Of a stretch of 64,000 nucleotides of DNA, positions 20,946 through 33,090 are shown piece by piece. The stretch spans positions 558,001-622,000 of the forward strand of contig NZ_CP049867.1 in assembly GCF_011299595.1 (NCBI RefSeq), read 5' to 3'. Source of the DNA: Nocardioides sp. HDW12B (GTDB lineage: Bacteria > Actinomycetota > Actinomycetes > Propionibacteriales > Nocardioidaceae). A program made the translations under genes and the position numbers. The stretch's first letter is position 1. The number at the start of each line of letters is the position of its first letter. The notes beneath the pieces are model-generated. The model did not search any database, was not told the DNA's origin, and saw only the letters and a list, made by a program, of their open reading frames with translations.

Positions 20946-21902
20946 ATGCACAGCAGCAACCCCGTGTTCCGCCGGTCCGAGGGCTTCAACGGCCAGCCGT
21001 CGACGACCAGCCAGAGCGGCGTCAGCTACCCCGCCCAGGGCTCGTCGACCTCCGGCACGGGCACCCAGCAGGCGCCCTCGTGGAACGGCGCCCCCGCGCC
21101 CCAGTACGGCGGCCAGTACGGCCAGCCGGGTGGTCAGTACGGCGACCAGTACGCGACCCCCTACGGCGTCCAGCCCGACCAGGGCCGGATGACCATCGAC
21201 ACCGTCGTGCAGAAGACCGGCCTGACGCTCGGCGTCGTGGCCGTCGTCGCGGCCGCGACCTGGATGCTCACCGGCGACTTCAGCACCGCCACGCCGCTGG
21301 AGCAGGAGCGCATCGCCTCCAACCTCTACCTGCTGTCGATGGTGGGTGCCTTCGTCGGCTTCGGCCTGGCGATGGTCAACTCCTTCAAGCGGGTGGTCAG
21401 CCCCGCTCTCGTCCTGGCCTACGCGGTCTTCGAGGGCATCTTCCTCGGTGCCTTCAGCAAGGTCATCGAGGCCACCTTCGGCGACGCCAACGGCATGCCG
21501 GGCCTGGTGATCGGTGCGGTCATCGGCACCGCCGGTGCGGTCGTCGGAACGCTGGCGGCGTACAAGTTCTTCGACATCAAGGTGAGCAGCAAGTTCCGCA
21601 CCTGGGTGGTGGCGGCGGGCTTCGGCTTCGTGGCCGTCTCGCTGCTCGACGTCGTCCTGCGCCTGTTCAACGCCGACATCGGCTTCAACGGCTTCGGCAC
21701 CATGGGCCTGATCTCCAGCTTCATCGGCCTCGGCCTCGGCGTGCTGTTCCTGATCCTCGACTTCGACTTCGTCGAGCGGGGCATCGCCGCCGGTCTGCCG
21801 GAGCGCGAGTCCTGGCGGGCCGCCTTCGGCCTCACCGTCACCATCATCTGGATCTACATCGAGATGCTGCGGATCCTGGCGATCCTGCGCGGCAACGACT
21901 GA
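20946..21902 (+). CDS. Bax inhibitor-1/YccA family membrane protein
   Basis: The 318-aa protein has a flexible N-terminal region rich in Gly, Gln, Tyr and Ser (about 1-80, with QYGGQYGQPGGQYGDQY), then seven hydrophobic helices (about 90-315). The last contains WRAAFGLTVTIIWIYIEMLR, typical of the BI-1/YccA family. Actinobacterial members of this subtype are uncharacterised; eukaryotic homologues are Ca2+ leak proteins. GAGGAG five bases upstream points to ATG 20946 rather than the adjacent ATG at 20943. A strong terminator follows 49 bp after the stop, so it appears monocistronic. Confidence 0.93.
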   Translation: MHSSNPVFRRSEGFNGQPSTTSQSGVSYPAQGSSTSGTGTQQAPSWNGAPAPQYGGQYGQPGGQYGDQYATPYGVQPDQGRMTIDTVVQKTGLTLGVVAVVAAATWMLTGDFSTATPLEQERIASNLYLLSMVGAFVGFGLAMVNSFKRVVSPALVLAYAVFEGIFLGAFSKVIEATFGDANGMPGLVIGAVIGTAGAVVGTLAAYKFFDIKVSSKFRTWVVAAGFGFVAVSLLDVVLRLFNADIGFNGFGTMGLISSFIGLGLGVLFLILDFDFVERGIAAGLPERESWRAAFGLTVTIIWIYIEMLRILAILRGND

Positions 21903-21951
21903 CCCACCGCGCGACCTCGACCGCGCACCCACCAGACGGCCTGCTCGGCCC

Positions 21952-21992
21952 GAGAGCCCCCCGGAGTGACCCGGGGGGCTCTCGTTCGTTCT
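21952..21992 (+). terminator. Rho-independent-like terminator after the BI-1 gene
   Basis: GAGAGCCCCCCGG (21952-21964) pairs with CCGGGGGGCTCTC (21971-21983), a perfect 13-bp stem around a six-base loop, followed by GTTCGTTC. The U-tract is weak, as usual in this GC range. Confidence 0.85.
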
Positions 21993-22063
21993 CCGGGCAT
22001 CGCACACGGCTGTCGTCGCGGCACGGGATCGCCGTGCCCTGGTGGGAGGGGTGCGGTTGTGCC

Positions 22064-22507
22064 ATGATCCGGGCCATGCACCCGGGGATCGTGGTCGGCT
22101 CCGTGTTCTACACCGGGGTGGGCCTCACGGCGCTCGTCCGCCCGGCCCTGGTGCCGTCCCTGTTCGGCGGTCGTGCGCCGACCGCGACCGCGCGGACCGA
22201 GATCCGCGCGGTCTACGGTGGTCTTCCGCTGGCCATGGCCGGCCTCGTCCTGAGCGAGGCCGGAGGCCGGGACGGCGGCCGACGCGCCAGCAGGACCGAG
22301 GCGGTGGCCGCCCTGTCGGCGGCGATGGCGGCGGGACGCCTGCTGGGGAGCTGGATCGAGGGCGAGGCCGACGGCATCACGCGCCTGTTCACCGCCCTGG
22401 AGGCCGCCACGGCCGCAGCACTCCTGCTCGGCGCCGGGGTGGGCCCGGCCGGCCACGGCTCCGGGCCGGACGAGCGGACTGACAACGTGGGCCGGACGAC
22501 TGCCTGA
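22064..22507 (+). CDS. DUF4345-like small membrane protein
   Basis: The 147-aa protein has four hydrophobic helices (GIVVGSVFYTGVGLTALV, GLPLAMAGLVL, AVAALSAAMAAGRLLG and ALEAATAAALLLGAGVG), with RTEIRAVYGG between the first two. This matches the DUF4345 pattern of small four-helix membrane proteins of unknown function. Two ATGs are possible (22064 and 22076); the first is nearer the GGGAGGGG tract. It stands alone between a terminator and the secreted propeller gene. Confidence 0.7.
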   Translation: MIRAMHPGIVVGSVFYTGVGLTALVRPALVPSLFGGRAPTATARTEIRAVYGGLPLAMAGLVLSEAGGRDGGRRASRTEAVAALSAAMAAGRLLGSWIEGEADGITRLFTALEAATAAALLLGAGVGPAGHGSGPDERTDNVGRTTA

Positions 22508-22606
22508 TTCGACGGACAGGCCCGTCGGGGCCGCGTTGAATGGGCGGGACGAGCACTGGACGAGGACGGACGCCTGCCCGGCGTCGGCACCGCGAGGAGG
22601 CACCCC

Positions 22607-24115
22607 ATGCGACGACTGCGAGCACGGCGAGCACTGCGTCGGCCCACCACCGCCCTGGCCGCGATCGCCGCGACCGCGACCACCGCCGGCCTGCTGGCCG
22701 CCGCGCCGTCGGCGCCGGCCGCGCCCGCTCCGGCCCTCGCCGCCGGCCCGTCGGCCACCGGCCTCACCCTGGGGGCCGCGACTGCCGAGCGACGCGCCCT
22801 CACCGGCAAACGCACCGTGATGGTGGTCGGCAACAACTGGGACGGCACCGCGACCATCGTGGACGGCGAGACCCGGCGCAAGCTCGACCGCATCGACATC
22901 GTCCCCGACCTCGAGCAGGAGCTGCGCGACATCCGCACCACCCCGGACCGGCTGGCCTTCTACCTCGCGGTGCAGCAGGGCGTGGGGGAGGGCCACGACC
23001 AGTACGTCGACGACGCCTTCACCACGCGCAACGGGCGCTTCCTGGCCGTCTCCCGGCCGAGCCTCTCCGACGTCGTGTGGATCGACCTGCGCAAGGCCGC
23101 AGCCGGCGACCGCGACAGCATCGTGGCCGAGCGCCAGATGGACGGCTACCGCACCGACCACATGGGGGTCTCGCCCGACGGGCGCCGCCTGCTCGTCTCG
23201 GACTCGACCGAGCGCCAGGTCATCGAGTACAGCATGGTGAACGAGCGGCGTCCCGACGGCACCCGGATCCGGATGGGCCAGCGGCTGCGGGCGTTCGAGT
23301 CCGGCGACACCCCTCACGAGAACAACTACTCCGACGACGGGCGGCGGATCTTCCACGCCTCGATCGGCCGGGTCTACACCGCGCCCGACCAGGACTTCCC
23401 GGCGCCGATCCCCGACGACTTCGTGCACGACTCGGTCAAGGCGGACCGGTGGCTGGAGGTCGTGCGCACCCGCGACTTCGCCGTGACGAAGCGCTGGGAC
23501 ATGGGCCTGGAGCTCGAGGAGGCCGGTCACCCGGACATGAGCAGCGCCGTCCGGCCGGTGGCGCTCAGCCCGGACGAGCAGACGATGTACCTCCAGGTGT
23601 CGTTCTTCCACGGCATCGTCGAGTTCGCCCTCGACGAGCCGGACGTCGCCGGCAGCGCCGACTACACGACCGGCCCGCTGGGCGGCGCCACCGTGCCGGA
23701 GCCCGAGACCGGCCGCGTCACCCGCCTCATCCCGCTGCCGAACCTCGTGCCCGACGTGCCCCGGGAGCAGTACGTCCTCGACTCGGCCCACCACGGCATC
23801 GCCATGAACGAGAGCGGCCGCAAGCTCTGCGTCTCCGGCACCATGTCCGACTACGCCGCGATCGTGGACCCGCGCACCGAGGAGCGCAAGCTCTTCCGCG
23901 GTGACGCCCGCTTCCTCGAGGGCCGGGAGTACTCCAAGCCCTACTGGGCCACCGAGGGCCCCGGCAACACCTGCTGGATGTCGATGAGCGGCAGCGACAT
24001 GGTGACGATCATCGACTTCCGCACCGAGAAGGTGATCGGCGAGGTCGCCGTCGGGGACCACCCGCAGCGCGTCCGCGAGGGTCGCATCCGCGAGAGCATC
24101 GTCGCCACGTTCTGA
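22607..24115 (+). CDS. Secreted YncE/YVTN-like beta-propeller protein
   Basis: The 502-aa protein begins with a twin-arginine-poor, Ala-rich signal peptide (1 to about 45, RRLRARRALRRPTTALAAIA then TAGLLAAAPSAPA). The mature protein has repeated four-stranded blades, for example VMVVGNNWDGTATIVDGETR, HMGVSPDGRRLLVSDSTERQ and MVTIIDFRTEKVIGEVAVGD, the YVTN/YncE seven-bladed propeller pattern. HGIAMNESGRKLCVSGTMSD is a further blade. No catalytic motif is evident. Function is unknown; such proteins are often surface-binding scaffolds. The ATG at 22607 follows GAGGAGGCACCCC. Confidence 0.85.
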   Translation: MRRLRARRALRRPTTALAAIAATATTAGLLAAAPSAPAAPAPALAAGPSATGLTLGAATAERRALTGKRTVMVVGNNWDGTATIVDGETRRKLDRIDIVPDLEQELRDIRTTPDRLAFYLAVQQGVGEGHDQYVDDAFTTRNGRFLAVSRPSLSDVVWIDLRKAAAGDRDSIVAERQMDGYRTDHMGVSPDGRRLLVSDSTERQVIEYSMVNERRPDGTRIRMGQRLRAFESGDTPHENNYSDDGRRIFHASIGRVYTAPDQDFPAPIPDDFVHDSVKADRWLEVVRTRDFAVTKRWDMGLELEEAGHPDMSSAVRPVALSPDEQTMYLQVSFFHGIVEFALDEPDVAGSADYTTGPLGGATVPEPETGRVTRLIPLPNLVPDVPREQYVLDSAHHGIAMNESGRKLCVSGTMSDYAAIVDPRTEERKLFRGDARFLEGREYSKPYWATEGPGNTCWMSMSGSDMVTIIDFRTEKVIGEVAVGDHPQRVREGRIRESIVATF

Positions 24116-24130
24116 CCTGCTCGGGTCCCG

Positions 24131-25192
24131 TCAGGGAGCGACCGGCAGGTCGTCCGTGGGGTCCTCGGACGCGTCGTCGCCGGACCGGTCCTCGACGTCC
24201 TGCGGGGTCTCCACCTCGGTCTCCGGCTGGCGGCGTCGGCGGCGCAGCTGGACGAAGCGGCCCCGCGAGGCGCCGGCGGGCTTCGCGGTGTCGTCGGCCG
24301 GCTCGACCGAGGCGCCCGGGTGCCGCGCGGCCTCGAGGACGGCGATGTCGATCGGCAGCAGGGCCTCGCCGCGGTCGTACTCCGGCAGCTCGTCCTCGGC
24401 CGGGGCCAGGTCCAGCGCGGCCAGCACCGTCGGCAGCACCGCGGAGGACATCCGGGCGTAGCCGGCGGCCGAGGGGTGGAAGCGGTCCGGGCCGAACAGC
24501 AGGTCCGACAGTCGCTGGAACTCGGAGCTGAGCACCGAGGCGAGGGCGACGGCGCGACCGCCGTGCTCGACGACGGCCGTGGCCTGCGCCGCGGCCAGCC
24601 GGCGCGACCAGGCCCGGGCGACCTGCTTGAGCGGCGGTGCCAGCGGCTCGATGGTGCCCAGGTCGGGACAGGTCGCCACGACGACCTGCACGCCGGCCTC
24701 GCGGAGCCGCCGGACCTGGGCGGTCAGGTTGCGGACCGACGTGCGCACGGTGACGGCGTGCGTGACGTCGTTGCCGCCGATGAAGATGACGGCCACGTGG
24801 GGCTCCAGCGGGAGGATCCGGTCGACCTGGCCGGCCAGGTCCTTGGTCTGGGCCCCGACGGTGGCGACCGAGGTCAGGTAGACCCGCCGGTCGGCGGCGT
24901 CGGCCACGCCGGAGGCCAGGTAGGCGCCGGGGGTCTCCTCGACCGTGTCCACGCCGTAGCCGGCGGCCGAGGAGTCGCCGATGAGGGCGACGGTCAGCGC
25001 GGGGCCGGGGCGACCGTGGCCGTACCAGCCGGAGGGGGCCGGCGGATCACCGTCGGCGTCGCCGATGGCGCGCCGGGCCAGCTTCGCCTCGGCGACCAGC
25101 AGCCCGTAGACCGAGGTGCCCACCAGGGACAGCCCGCCCCCGCCGTACGCCGCGATGCGCCTGGCTGCTCCTCCTCGTCCGGCTGTGGTCAC
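24131..25192 (-). CDS. SGNH/GDSL hydrolase family protein
   Basis: The 353-aa protein is an esterase-type SGNH hydrolase. Block I is VALIGDSSAAGYGV with nucleophile Ser74, block III is IFIGGNDVTHAV, and block V is FGPDRFHPSAAGY with the catalytic Asp and His. A hydrophobic stretch near the N-terminus (about 15-32) could anchor it. The C-terminal 110 residues are acidic and Arg-rich and likely disordered. The GTG at 25192 lacks a Shine-Dalgarno; TACAGT, a good -10 box, lies only seven bases upstream, so a leaderless mRNA is plausible. It faces away from infA. Confidence 0.88.
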   Translation of the reverse strand: MTTAGRGGAARRIAAYGGGGLSLVGTSVYGLLVAEAKLARRAIGDADGDPPAPSGWYGHGRPGPALTVALIGDSSAAGYGVDTVEETPGAYLASGVADAADRRVYLTSVATVGAQTKDLAGQVDRILPLEPHVAVIFIGGNDVTHAVTVRTSVRNLTAQVRRLREAGVQVVVATCPDLGTIEPLAPPLKQVARAWSRRLAAAQATAVVEHGGRAVALASVLSSEFQRLSDLLFGPDRFHPSAAGYARMSSAVLPTVLAALDLAPAEDELPEYDRGEALLPIDIAVLEAARHPGASVEPADDTAKPAGASRGRFVQLRRRRRQPETEVETPQDVEDRSGDDASEDPTDDLPVAP

Positions 25193-25487
25193 GGCGTCAC
25201 TGTACAAACGCCCCGGCGGCCGCACCGCGGCTGCCCACGGGGGGCCGCCGCGATTAACGCCCCGGGGGTGTTTTCGCCTAGACTCGTACGTCGGCCCAAC
25301 ATGGGTCCGTCTTGTGCTGCCTCGCGGCTGCCCCACGACATCGCCCTCACGGTGGTGCCGGACACGGGGAAGAGGTGCCCAGGACGGCGTCATGAGGTCC
25401 ACCCGGGGAGCGTGATCCTACGCCTCCGGGGCGGTTCGCGGGCCACCCGAGAGACCGATCCCACCCCCACGACAGATTGCGGAGGAC
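25193..25487 (+). promoter_or_regulatory. Intergenic region with promoter and leader of the infA-rpmJ-rps operon
   Basis: The 295-bp gap between the SGNH hydrolase start and infA holds no gene. On the plus strand TTAACG (25255-25260) and TAGACT (about 25278-25283) form a plausible -35/-10 pair, leaving a leader of about 200 nt before infA. The leader has several GC-rich inverted stretches; I could not identify a known ribosomal leader element. TTGCGGAGG just before the ATG is the infA ribosome binding site. Confidence 0.55.
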
Positions 25488-25709
25488 ATGCCGAAGAAGG
25501 AAGGCGTCATCGAGATGGAGGGCACCATCGTGGAAGCCCTCCCGAACGCGATGTTCCGGGTCGAGCTGAGCAACGGCCACAAGGTCCTGGCTCACATCAG
25601 CGGCAAGATGCGGCAGCACTACATCCGCATCCTTCCCCAGGACCGGGTCGTCGTCGAGCTGTCGCCCTACGACCTGACGCGTGGCCGGATCGTCTACCGG
25701 TACAAGTAG
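25488..25709 (+). CDS. infA: Translation initiation factor IF-1
   Basis: The 73-aa OB-fold protein binds the ribosomal A site during initiation. It is almost invariant with other bacterial IF-1 proteins: [40 protein letters not shown] and [20 protein letters not shown]. It begins the alpha-type ribosomal operon, followed by rpmJ 79 bp later. Confidence 0.99.
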   Translation: MPKKEGVIEMEGTIVEALPNAMFRVELSNGHKVLAHISGKMRQHYIRILPQDRVVVELSPYDLTRGRIVYRYK

Positions 25710-25788
25710 CACCCCGTGCGGGAGCAAGGCTCCTGCACGCCCGGGCACGCCCCGGGACCGTCCAGCCGACAAAGAACAGGACAGCACC

Positions 25789-25902
25789 GTGAAGGTCAAC
25801 CCGAGCGTCAAGCCGATCTGTGACAAGTGCAAGGTGATCCGTCGCCACGGCCGCGTCATGGTGATCTGCGAGAACCCTCGCCACAAGCAGCGCCAGGGTT
25901 AG
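25789..25902 (+). CDS. rpmJ: 50S ribosomal protein L36
   Basis: This 37-aa protein is the zinc-ribbon (C+) form: ligands Cys11, Cys14, Cys27 and His32 in [20 protein letters not shown]. The GTG start is preceded by AAAGAACAGGACAGCACC, with AGGA as Shine-Dalgarno. Confidence 0.99.
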   Translation: MKVNPSVKPICDKCKVIRRHGRVMVICENPRHKQRQG

Positions 25903-25990
25903 GTCGCGTCAGCGACCAAGGTCGAGTTGATGCGCGAAGCGCATCAAGGTCGAGCAGCCTGAGCCGCTAGGCGAAGGCGTCGTCGAGACC
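25903..25990. repeat. REP-like palindromes in the rpmJ-rpsM spacer
   Basis: Two perfect short hairpins, GTCGC-GTCA-GCGAC (25904-25917) and GATGCGC-GAA-GCGCATC, are each followed by AAGGTCGAG or a close variant. TCGAGACCCTGTCGAG lies downstream. The same TCGAG-based words occur at 38652-38692 and 39361-39488, so this looks like a dispersed REP-type family rather than an operon-specific leader. The rest of the 274-bp spacer, up to rpsM, contains no gene. Confidence 0.55.
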
Positions 25991-26176
25991 CTGTCGAGTA
26001 GTGAGCAGAACAGCACCACAACTGAACACCCCACAACGTGATCGCTAGCGAGGGTCCCCCTCGCGAAGACACCTCCGGAGCAGTGGCCGGAGCCCGCCGT
26101 GGCAGGCGGGACGCGACACGACAGAAACCACCGCGACGTACAGGAGGACCTCAGGTCCTCCGAGAAAGGGCCACTC

Positions 26177-26551
26177 ATGGCACGCCTCGTCGGTGTGGAC
26201 CTCCCGCGCGACAAGCGCATCGAGGTCGCACTCACCTACATCTACGGCATCGGCCGTACCCGCGCCCAGCAGCTGCTCACCGACACCGGTGTCAGCCCGG
26301 ACACCCGTGTCCACGCGCTGGGCGAGGAGGAGCTGGTGAAGCTCCGCGACGCGATCGAAGCGAACTTCAAGATCGAGGGTGACCTCCGTCGCGAGGTCCA
26401 GGCGGACATCCGTCGCAAGATCGAGATCGGCAGCTACCAGGGACGCCGCCACCGGATGAACCTCCCGGTCCGCGGCCAGCGCACCAAGACCAATGCGCGC
26501 ACCCGCAAGGGTCCCAAGCGCACCGTCGCCGGCAAGAAGAAGGCCAAGTGA
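26177..26551 (+). CDS. rpsM: 30S ribosomal protein S13
   Basis: The 124-aa S13 contacts the P-site tRNA and S19 in the small-subunit head. It has [32 protein letters not shown] with the helix-two-turn-helix, and the basic tail [29 protein letters not shown] upstream of ATG is the ribosome binding site. The spacer to rpsK contains AGGCTCG (26563-26569) paired with CGAGCCT (26585-26591), a hairpin of unknown role. Confidence 0.99.
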   Translation: MARLVGVDLPRDKRIEVALTYIYGIGRTRAQQLLTDTGVSPDTRVHALGEEELVKLRDAIEANFKIEGDLRREVQADIRRKIEIGSYQGRRHRMNLPVRGQRTKTNARTRKGPKRTVAGKKKAK

Positions 26552-26642
26552 CGGCTCTCGCCAGGCTCGCTCGTCGAGCTCTGCCGAGCCTCACCGGCTG
26601 ACTTCCATCCCACTCTTTCACCAGCAACTCAGGAGATAACGA

Positions 26643-27047
26643 ATGCCTCCCAAGGGCCGTCAGGCCGGCGCCAAGAAGGTGCGCCGCAAGGAGAAGAAGA
26701 ACGTCGCTCAGGGCGAAGCCCACATCAAGAGCACGTTCAACAACACGATCGTGACGATCACCGACCCCAGCGGTGCGGTGATCTCGTGGGCCTCGGCCGG
26801 CACCGTCGGCTTCAAGGGCTCGCGCAAGTCCACCCCGTTCGCGGCGCAGATGGCTGCCGAGGCCGCGGGTCGTCGGGCGATGGAGCACGGCATGAAGAAG
26901 ATCGACGTCTTCGTCAAGGGCCCGGGCTCGGGCCGCGAGACGGCGATCCGCTCGCTGGGTGCGATCGGCCTCGAGGTCGGCACCATCCAGGACGTGACCC
27001 CCACCCCGCACAACGGATGCCGGCCGCCCAAGCGCCGTCGCGTCTGA
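26643..27047 (+). CDS. rpsK: 30S ribosomal protein S11
   Basis: The 134-aa S11 lines the platform and mRNA exit. It shows [40 protein letters not shown] and [18 protein letters not shown], the standard C-terminus. The ATG has AGGAG nine bases upstream. It is part of the infA-rplQ operon. Confidence 0.99.
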   Translation: MPPKGRQAGAKKVRRKEKKNVAQGEAHIKSTFNNTIVTITDPSGAVISWASAGTVGFKGSRKSTPFAAQMAAEAAGRRAMEHGMKKIDVFVKGPGSGRETAIRSLGAIGLEVGTIQDVTPTPHNGCRPPKRRRV

Positions 27048-27080
27048 CCCGCCGACTCAAGAAACTAGGAGACATCTGAC

Positions 27081-27689
27081 ATGGCCCGTTACACCGGCCC
27101 CATGACCAAGAAGTCCCGTCGACTCGGTGTTGACCTGGTCGGCGGCGACATGGCGTTCGAGCGCCGCCCCTTCCCGCCCGGCCAGCACGGCCGCGGTCGG
27201 ATCAAGGAGTCCGAGTACCTGCTGCAGCTCCGCGAGAAGCAGAAGGCTCGCGTCACCTACGGCATCCTCGAGAAGCAGTTCGTGCGCTACTACCACGAGG
27301 CCTCGCGTCGTCCCGGCAAGACCGGTGACAACCTGCTCCAGATGCTGGAGTGCCGCCTGGACAACGTGGTCTACCGCGCCGGCTTCGCCCGGACCCGTCG
27401 CCACGCCCGCCAGCTGGTCAACCACGGCCACTTCCTGGTCAACGGCAAGAAGGTCGACATCCCGTCCTTCCAGGTCACCCAGTACGACGTCATCGACGTG
27501 CGCGAGAAGTCGCTCGAGATGACCCCGTTCATCGTGGCCCGCGAGACCTTCGGCGAGCGCATCGTCCCGGGTTGGATGGACGTCGTCATCGACCGCATGC
27601 GGGTCCTGGTCCACCAGCTTCCCGTGCGCGCCCAGATCGAGCTGCCCGTCCAGGAGCAGCTCATCGTCGAGTACTACTCCAAGAAGTGA
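27081..27689 (+). CDS. rpsD: 30S ribosomal protein S4
   Basis: The 202-aa S4 nucleates 16S rRNA assembly, and in many bacteria also represses its own operon. It is the form without an N-terminal zinc knuckle (MARYTGPMTKKSRRLGVDLV). The S4 RNA-binding domain has LDNVVYRAGFARTRRHARQL and NHGHFLVNGKKVDIPSF. The start is ATG at 27081 with AGGAG upstream. No clear S4 target pseudoknot could be recognised by eye. Confidence 0.99.
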   Translation: MARYTGPMTKKSRRLGVDLVGGDMAFERRPFPPGQHGRGRIKESEYLLQLREKQKARVTYGILEKQFVRYYHEASRRPGKTGDNLLQMLECRLDNVVYRAGFARTRRHARQLVNHGHFLVNGKKVDIPSFQVTQYDVIDVREKSLEMTPFIVARETFGERIVPGWMDVVIDRMRVLVHQLPVRAQIELPVQEQLIVEYYSKK

Positions 27690-27777
27690 CCCTGTGCGGG
27701 GGGCGCCGCCCCCCGCACCTCCTCCACTGAAGTTCGGGACCCTCAAATAGTGGTCGGTCCCGGGAAGGACACACTCC

Positions 27778-28791
27778 GTGCTCATCGCACAGCGCCCCAC
27801 CCTCTCCGAAGAGGTCGTCGACGAGTTCCGCTCGAAGTTCATCATCGAGCCGCTCGAGCCCGGCTTCGGCTACACCCTCGGCAACTCGCTCCGCCGCACC
27901 CTGCTCTCCTCGATCCCCGGTGCCTCCGTCACGAGCATCAAGATCGACAACGTCCTCCACGAGTTCTCCACCATCGAGGGGGTCAAGGAGGACGTCACCG
28001 AGGTCATCCTCAACCTGAAGGACCTCGTCGTCTCCTCCGAGCAGGACGAGCCCGTCACCATGTACCTGCGCAAGCAGGGCCCCGGTGACGTCACCGCCGC
28101 CGACATCGCGCCCCCGGCCGGCGTCGAGGTGCACACGCCCGACCTGAAGATCGCCACCCTGAACGACAACGGCAAGCTCGAGATGGAGCTCGTCGTCGAG
28201 CGGGGCCGCGGCTACGTCAGCTCGGCGCAGAACAAGGGCCTGGACAACGAGATCGGCCGCATGCCCGTCGACTCGATCTACAGCCCCGTGCTGAAGGTGA
28301 CCTACAAGGTCGAGGCCACCCGAGTCGAGCAGCGCACCGACTTCGACAAGCTCATCATCGACGTCGAGACCAAGCGCTCCATGCGTCCCCGCGACGCGAT
28401 CGCCTCGGCCGGCAAGACCCTGGTCGAGCTCTTCGGCCTGGCCCGTGAGCTGAACGTCGAGGCCGAGGGCATCGACATCGGCCCCTCGCCCGTCGACGAG
28501 CAGCTGGCCGCCGACCTGGCGCTCCCGGTCGAGGACCTGAACCTCACCGTGCGCTCCTACAACTGCCTCAAGCGCGAGGGCATCCACACCGTGGGTGAGC
28601 TCATCTCGCGCTCGGAGCAGGACCTGCTCGACATCCGCAACTTCGGGGCCAAGTCGATCGACGAGGTCAAGCTGAAGCTGCACGAGATGGGACTCTCCCT
28701 CAAGGACAGCGCCCCGGGCTTCGACCCGTCGCTGGCCCTGGCCTCCTACGAGGACGACGACGACTCGTTCGTCGAGGACGAGCAGTACTGA
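27778..28791 (+). CDS. rpoA: DNA-directed RNA polymerase subunit alpha
   Basis: The 337-aa alpha subunit dimerises through its N-terminal domain (1 to about 230, with [20 protein letters not shown]) and touches UP elements and activators through its C-terminal domain (about 245-320, with [20 protein letters not shown] and ARN-type [16 protein letters not shown]). It ends in an acidic tail [16 protein letters not shown] at 27778 is preceded by AAGGA. A GGGACC/GGTCCC inverted pair (27738-27767) with a 14-bp gap precedes the start; it looks like a hairpin, not a DosR-type box. Confidence 0.99.
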   Translation: MLIAQRPTLSEEVVDEFRSKFIIEPLEPGFGYTLGNSLRRTLLSSIPGASVTSIKIDNVLHEFSTIEGVKEDVTEVILNLKDLVVSSEQDEPVTMYLRKQGPGDVTAADIAPPAGVEVHTPDLKIATLNDNGKLEMELVVERGRGYVSSAQNKGLDNEIGRMPVDSIYSPVLKVTYKVEATRVEQRTDFDKLIIDVETKRSMRPRDAIASAGKTLVELFGLARELNVEAEGIDIGPSPVDEQLAADLALPVEDLNLTVRSYNCLKREGIHTVGELISRSEQDLLDIRNFGAKSIDEVKLKLHEMGLSLKDSAPGFDPSLALASYEDDDDSFVEDEQY

Positions 28792-28889
28792 TCTGAGCTC
28801 CACCGGGTGGGCGCCACGTCCGAGGCGCCCACCCCGCACACCCCACTACCCGGGTACCTGGTACGGCTCGGGAGAATCGAGAAGCAGAG

Positions 28890-29504
28890 ATGCCCACCCC
28901 CAAGAAGGGCTACCGCCTCGGCGGGTCGTCCTCGCACCAGAAGGCCATCCTCAACAACCTGGCCACCTCGCTCTTCGAGCACGGTCGGATCACCACCACC
29001 GAGGCCAAGGCGCGCATGCTGCGCCCGTTCGCGGAGCGGCTGATCACCAAGGCCAAGAAGGGTGACCTCCACAACCGTCGCATCGTGCTGCGTGCGGTCA
29101 AGGACAAGGGCGTGGTGCACACGCTCTTCACCGAGATCGGCCCGCAGTTCGCCGACCGCCCCGGTGGCTACACCCGCATCACCAAGCTCGGCCCCCGCAA
29201 GGGCGACAACGCCCCCATGGCCGTCATCGAGCTGGTGACCGAGCCCTACGCCCCCAAGGCGGCCTCGGGCGCGAAGGCCTCGACCACGACGAGCACCCCC
29301 GCCGCGGCCCCGGCCGCCGACGAGGCTCCCGAGTCGACCGAGGACACCACCGCGGAGTCGACCGACGAGACGACCGAGGAGACCGCTCCCCAGGAGACGG
29401 TCGCCGAGGACGCGCTCGCCGGCACCGCCGTCGAGGAGTCCGCTGCGGACTCGACCGACGAGGCCGACACGGCCGACTCGTCCGAGGACGACGCCAAGGC
29501 CTGA
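28890..29504 (+). CDS. rplQ: 50S ribosomal protein L17 with acidic C-terminal extension
   Basis: Residues 1 to about 118 are a complete L17 ([56 protein letters not shown]). The remaining 86 residues are an Ala/Thr/Glu/Ser-rich tail ending SSEDDAKA, absent from E. coli L17 but usual in many actinobacteria. The tail is probably disordered and may balance charge or bind partners (unknown). The gene closes the alpha operon and is followed by a strong terminator. Confidence 0.98.
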   Translation: MPTPKKGYRLGGSSSHQKAILNNLATSLFEHGRITTTEAKARMLRPFAERLITKAKKGDLHNRRIVLRAVKDKGVVHTLFTEIGPQFADRPGGYTRITKLGPRKGDNAPMAVIELVTEPYAPKAASGAKASTTTSTPAAAPAADEAPESTEDTTAESTDETTEETAPQETVAEDALAGTAVEESAADSTDEADTADSSEDDAKA

Positions 29505-29525
29505 CACCGGCCGCGCACGACCCAC

Positions 29526-29568
29526 CGAAGGCCCGTTCCCCTCACCGGGGAGCGGGCCTTCGTCGTAC
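29526..29568 (+). terminator. Terminator of the alpha ribosomal operon
   Basis: CGAAGGCCCG (29526-29535) pairs with CGGGCCTTCG (29553-29562), with an inner CCCC/GGGG stem and TCAC loop, followed by TCGTCG. It separates rplQ from the convergent YczE-like gene. Confidence 0.85.
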
Positions 29569-29606
29569 GTCGAGCCCGTCGCTGCTCGCGCCGGGGGAGC
29601 GCGTCG

Positions 29607-30230
29607 CTACCCGCGGTCGGCGGGCTCGCGCGGCGACTCGGTGCGGACCGGGTCGAGCTGCAGGCCCAGCAGGCGGCCGGCCAGGGCGACGGCCGGCCCC
29701 AGCAGCACGATGACCGCGATCGTGCCCGGGCCGATCGCCGCCCCGAGCTGCCAGCCGACGACGGCGCTGAGCAGTTGCAGGGCGCTGTAGCTCCAGGCGA
29801 ACGGCAGCGGCGGGTCCCAGGCCTGGGCCGCGGCCTCCATCGGGCCGGCGCCGAGGTGGCTGTCGAGGTAGAGCGCGATCCCGACCGCGAGCACGGGGAA
29901 CGCCGCCAGCAGCATCAGGGTGCGCGCGACCGGTCCGCTCGGGTCGGCCCGCTCCAGCAGAGGAAGCAGCGCCGTGACGGTGGCGCCGACCACGAGGACC
30001 TGGACCACGGTGCCGATCCCGGGCCGCACGCCGCGCAGCCACGCCATGGCCAGGAACCCGGCGCTGACGACGGCGTTGGCCAGCATGAAGGACCAGCCGG
30101 CCGCCTCGGCCAGCCCGCTCACCAGCGAGGAGAAGCCGTCGGACCCCAGCTGCGGGGTGAGCAGCAGCGACACCCCGGAACCGAGGACGACGCAGCCGGC
30201 GAACAGCTGCACGATCCGGCGGGGAGTCAC
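29607..30230 (-). CDS. YczE/YitT-like integral membrane protein
   Basis: The 207-aa protein has five to six hydrophobic helices with short loops: IVQLFAGCVVLGSGVSLLL, WSFMLANAVVSAGFLAMAWL, VVQVLVVGATVTALLPLL, TLMLLAAFPVLAVGIALYL and IAVIVLLGPAVALAGRLLGL. SHLGAGPMEA in the loop after helix four is typical of the YczE/YyaS family. Function is unknown. The GTG at 30230 directly follows GGGAG, so the exact start is uncertain. It diverges from ppdK, and together they separate rplQ from truA. Confidence 0.8.
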   Translation of the reverse strand: MTPRRIVQLFAGCVVLGSGVSLLLTPQLGSDGFSSLVSGLAEAAGWSFMLANAVVSAGFLAMAWLRGVRPGIGTVVQVLVVGATVTALLPLLERADPSGPVARTLMLLAAFPVLAVGIALYLDSHLGAGPMEAAAQAWDPPLPFAWSYSALQLLSAVVGWQLGAAIGPGTIAVIVLLGPAVALAGRLLGLQLDPVRTESPREPADRG

Positions 30231-30330
30231 CTCCCGAGGATAGGTGGCGGCACGGGCCTCGTCCGGCCCGGGCGGCGGCCCCTCCCCGCGGAGGGGTGTG
30301 CCGGGCGACGACGAGGTGCAGGATGTGACC

Positions 30331-33060
<2,730 letters not shown>

Positions 33061-33090
33061 GCACGGCCCCGCACCTGGGATGATGGGCCG

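Noticed and set aside
27738-27767. GGGACC...GGTCCC before rpoA as a third DosR-like box
   Set aside because: The half-sites are 14 bp apart rather than 2, and the arrangement forms a simple hairpin in the leader.
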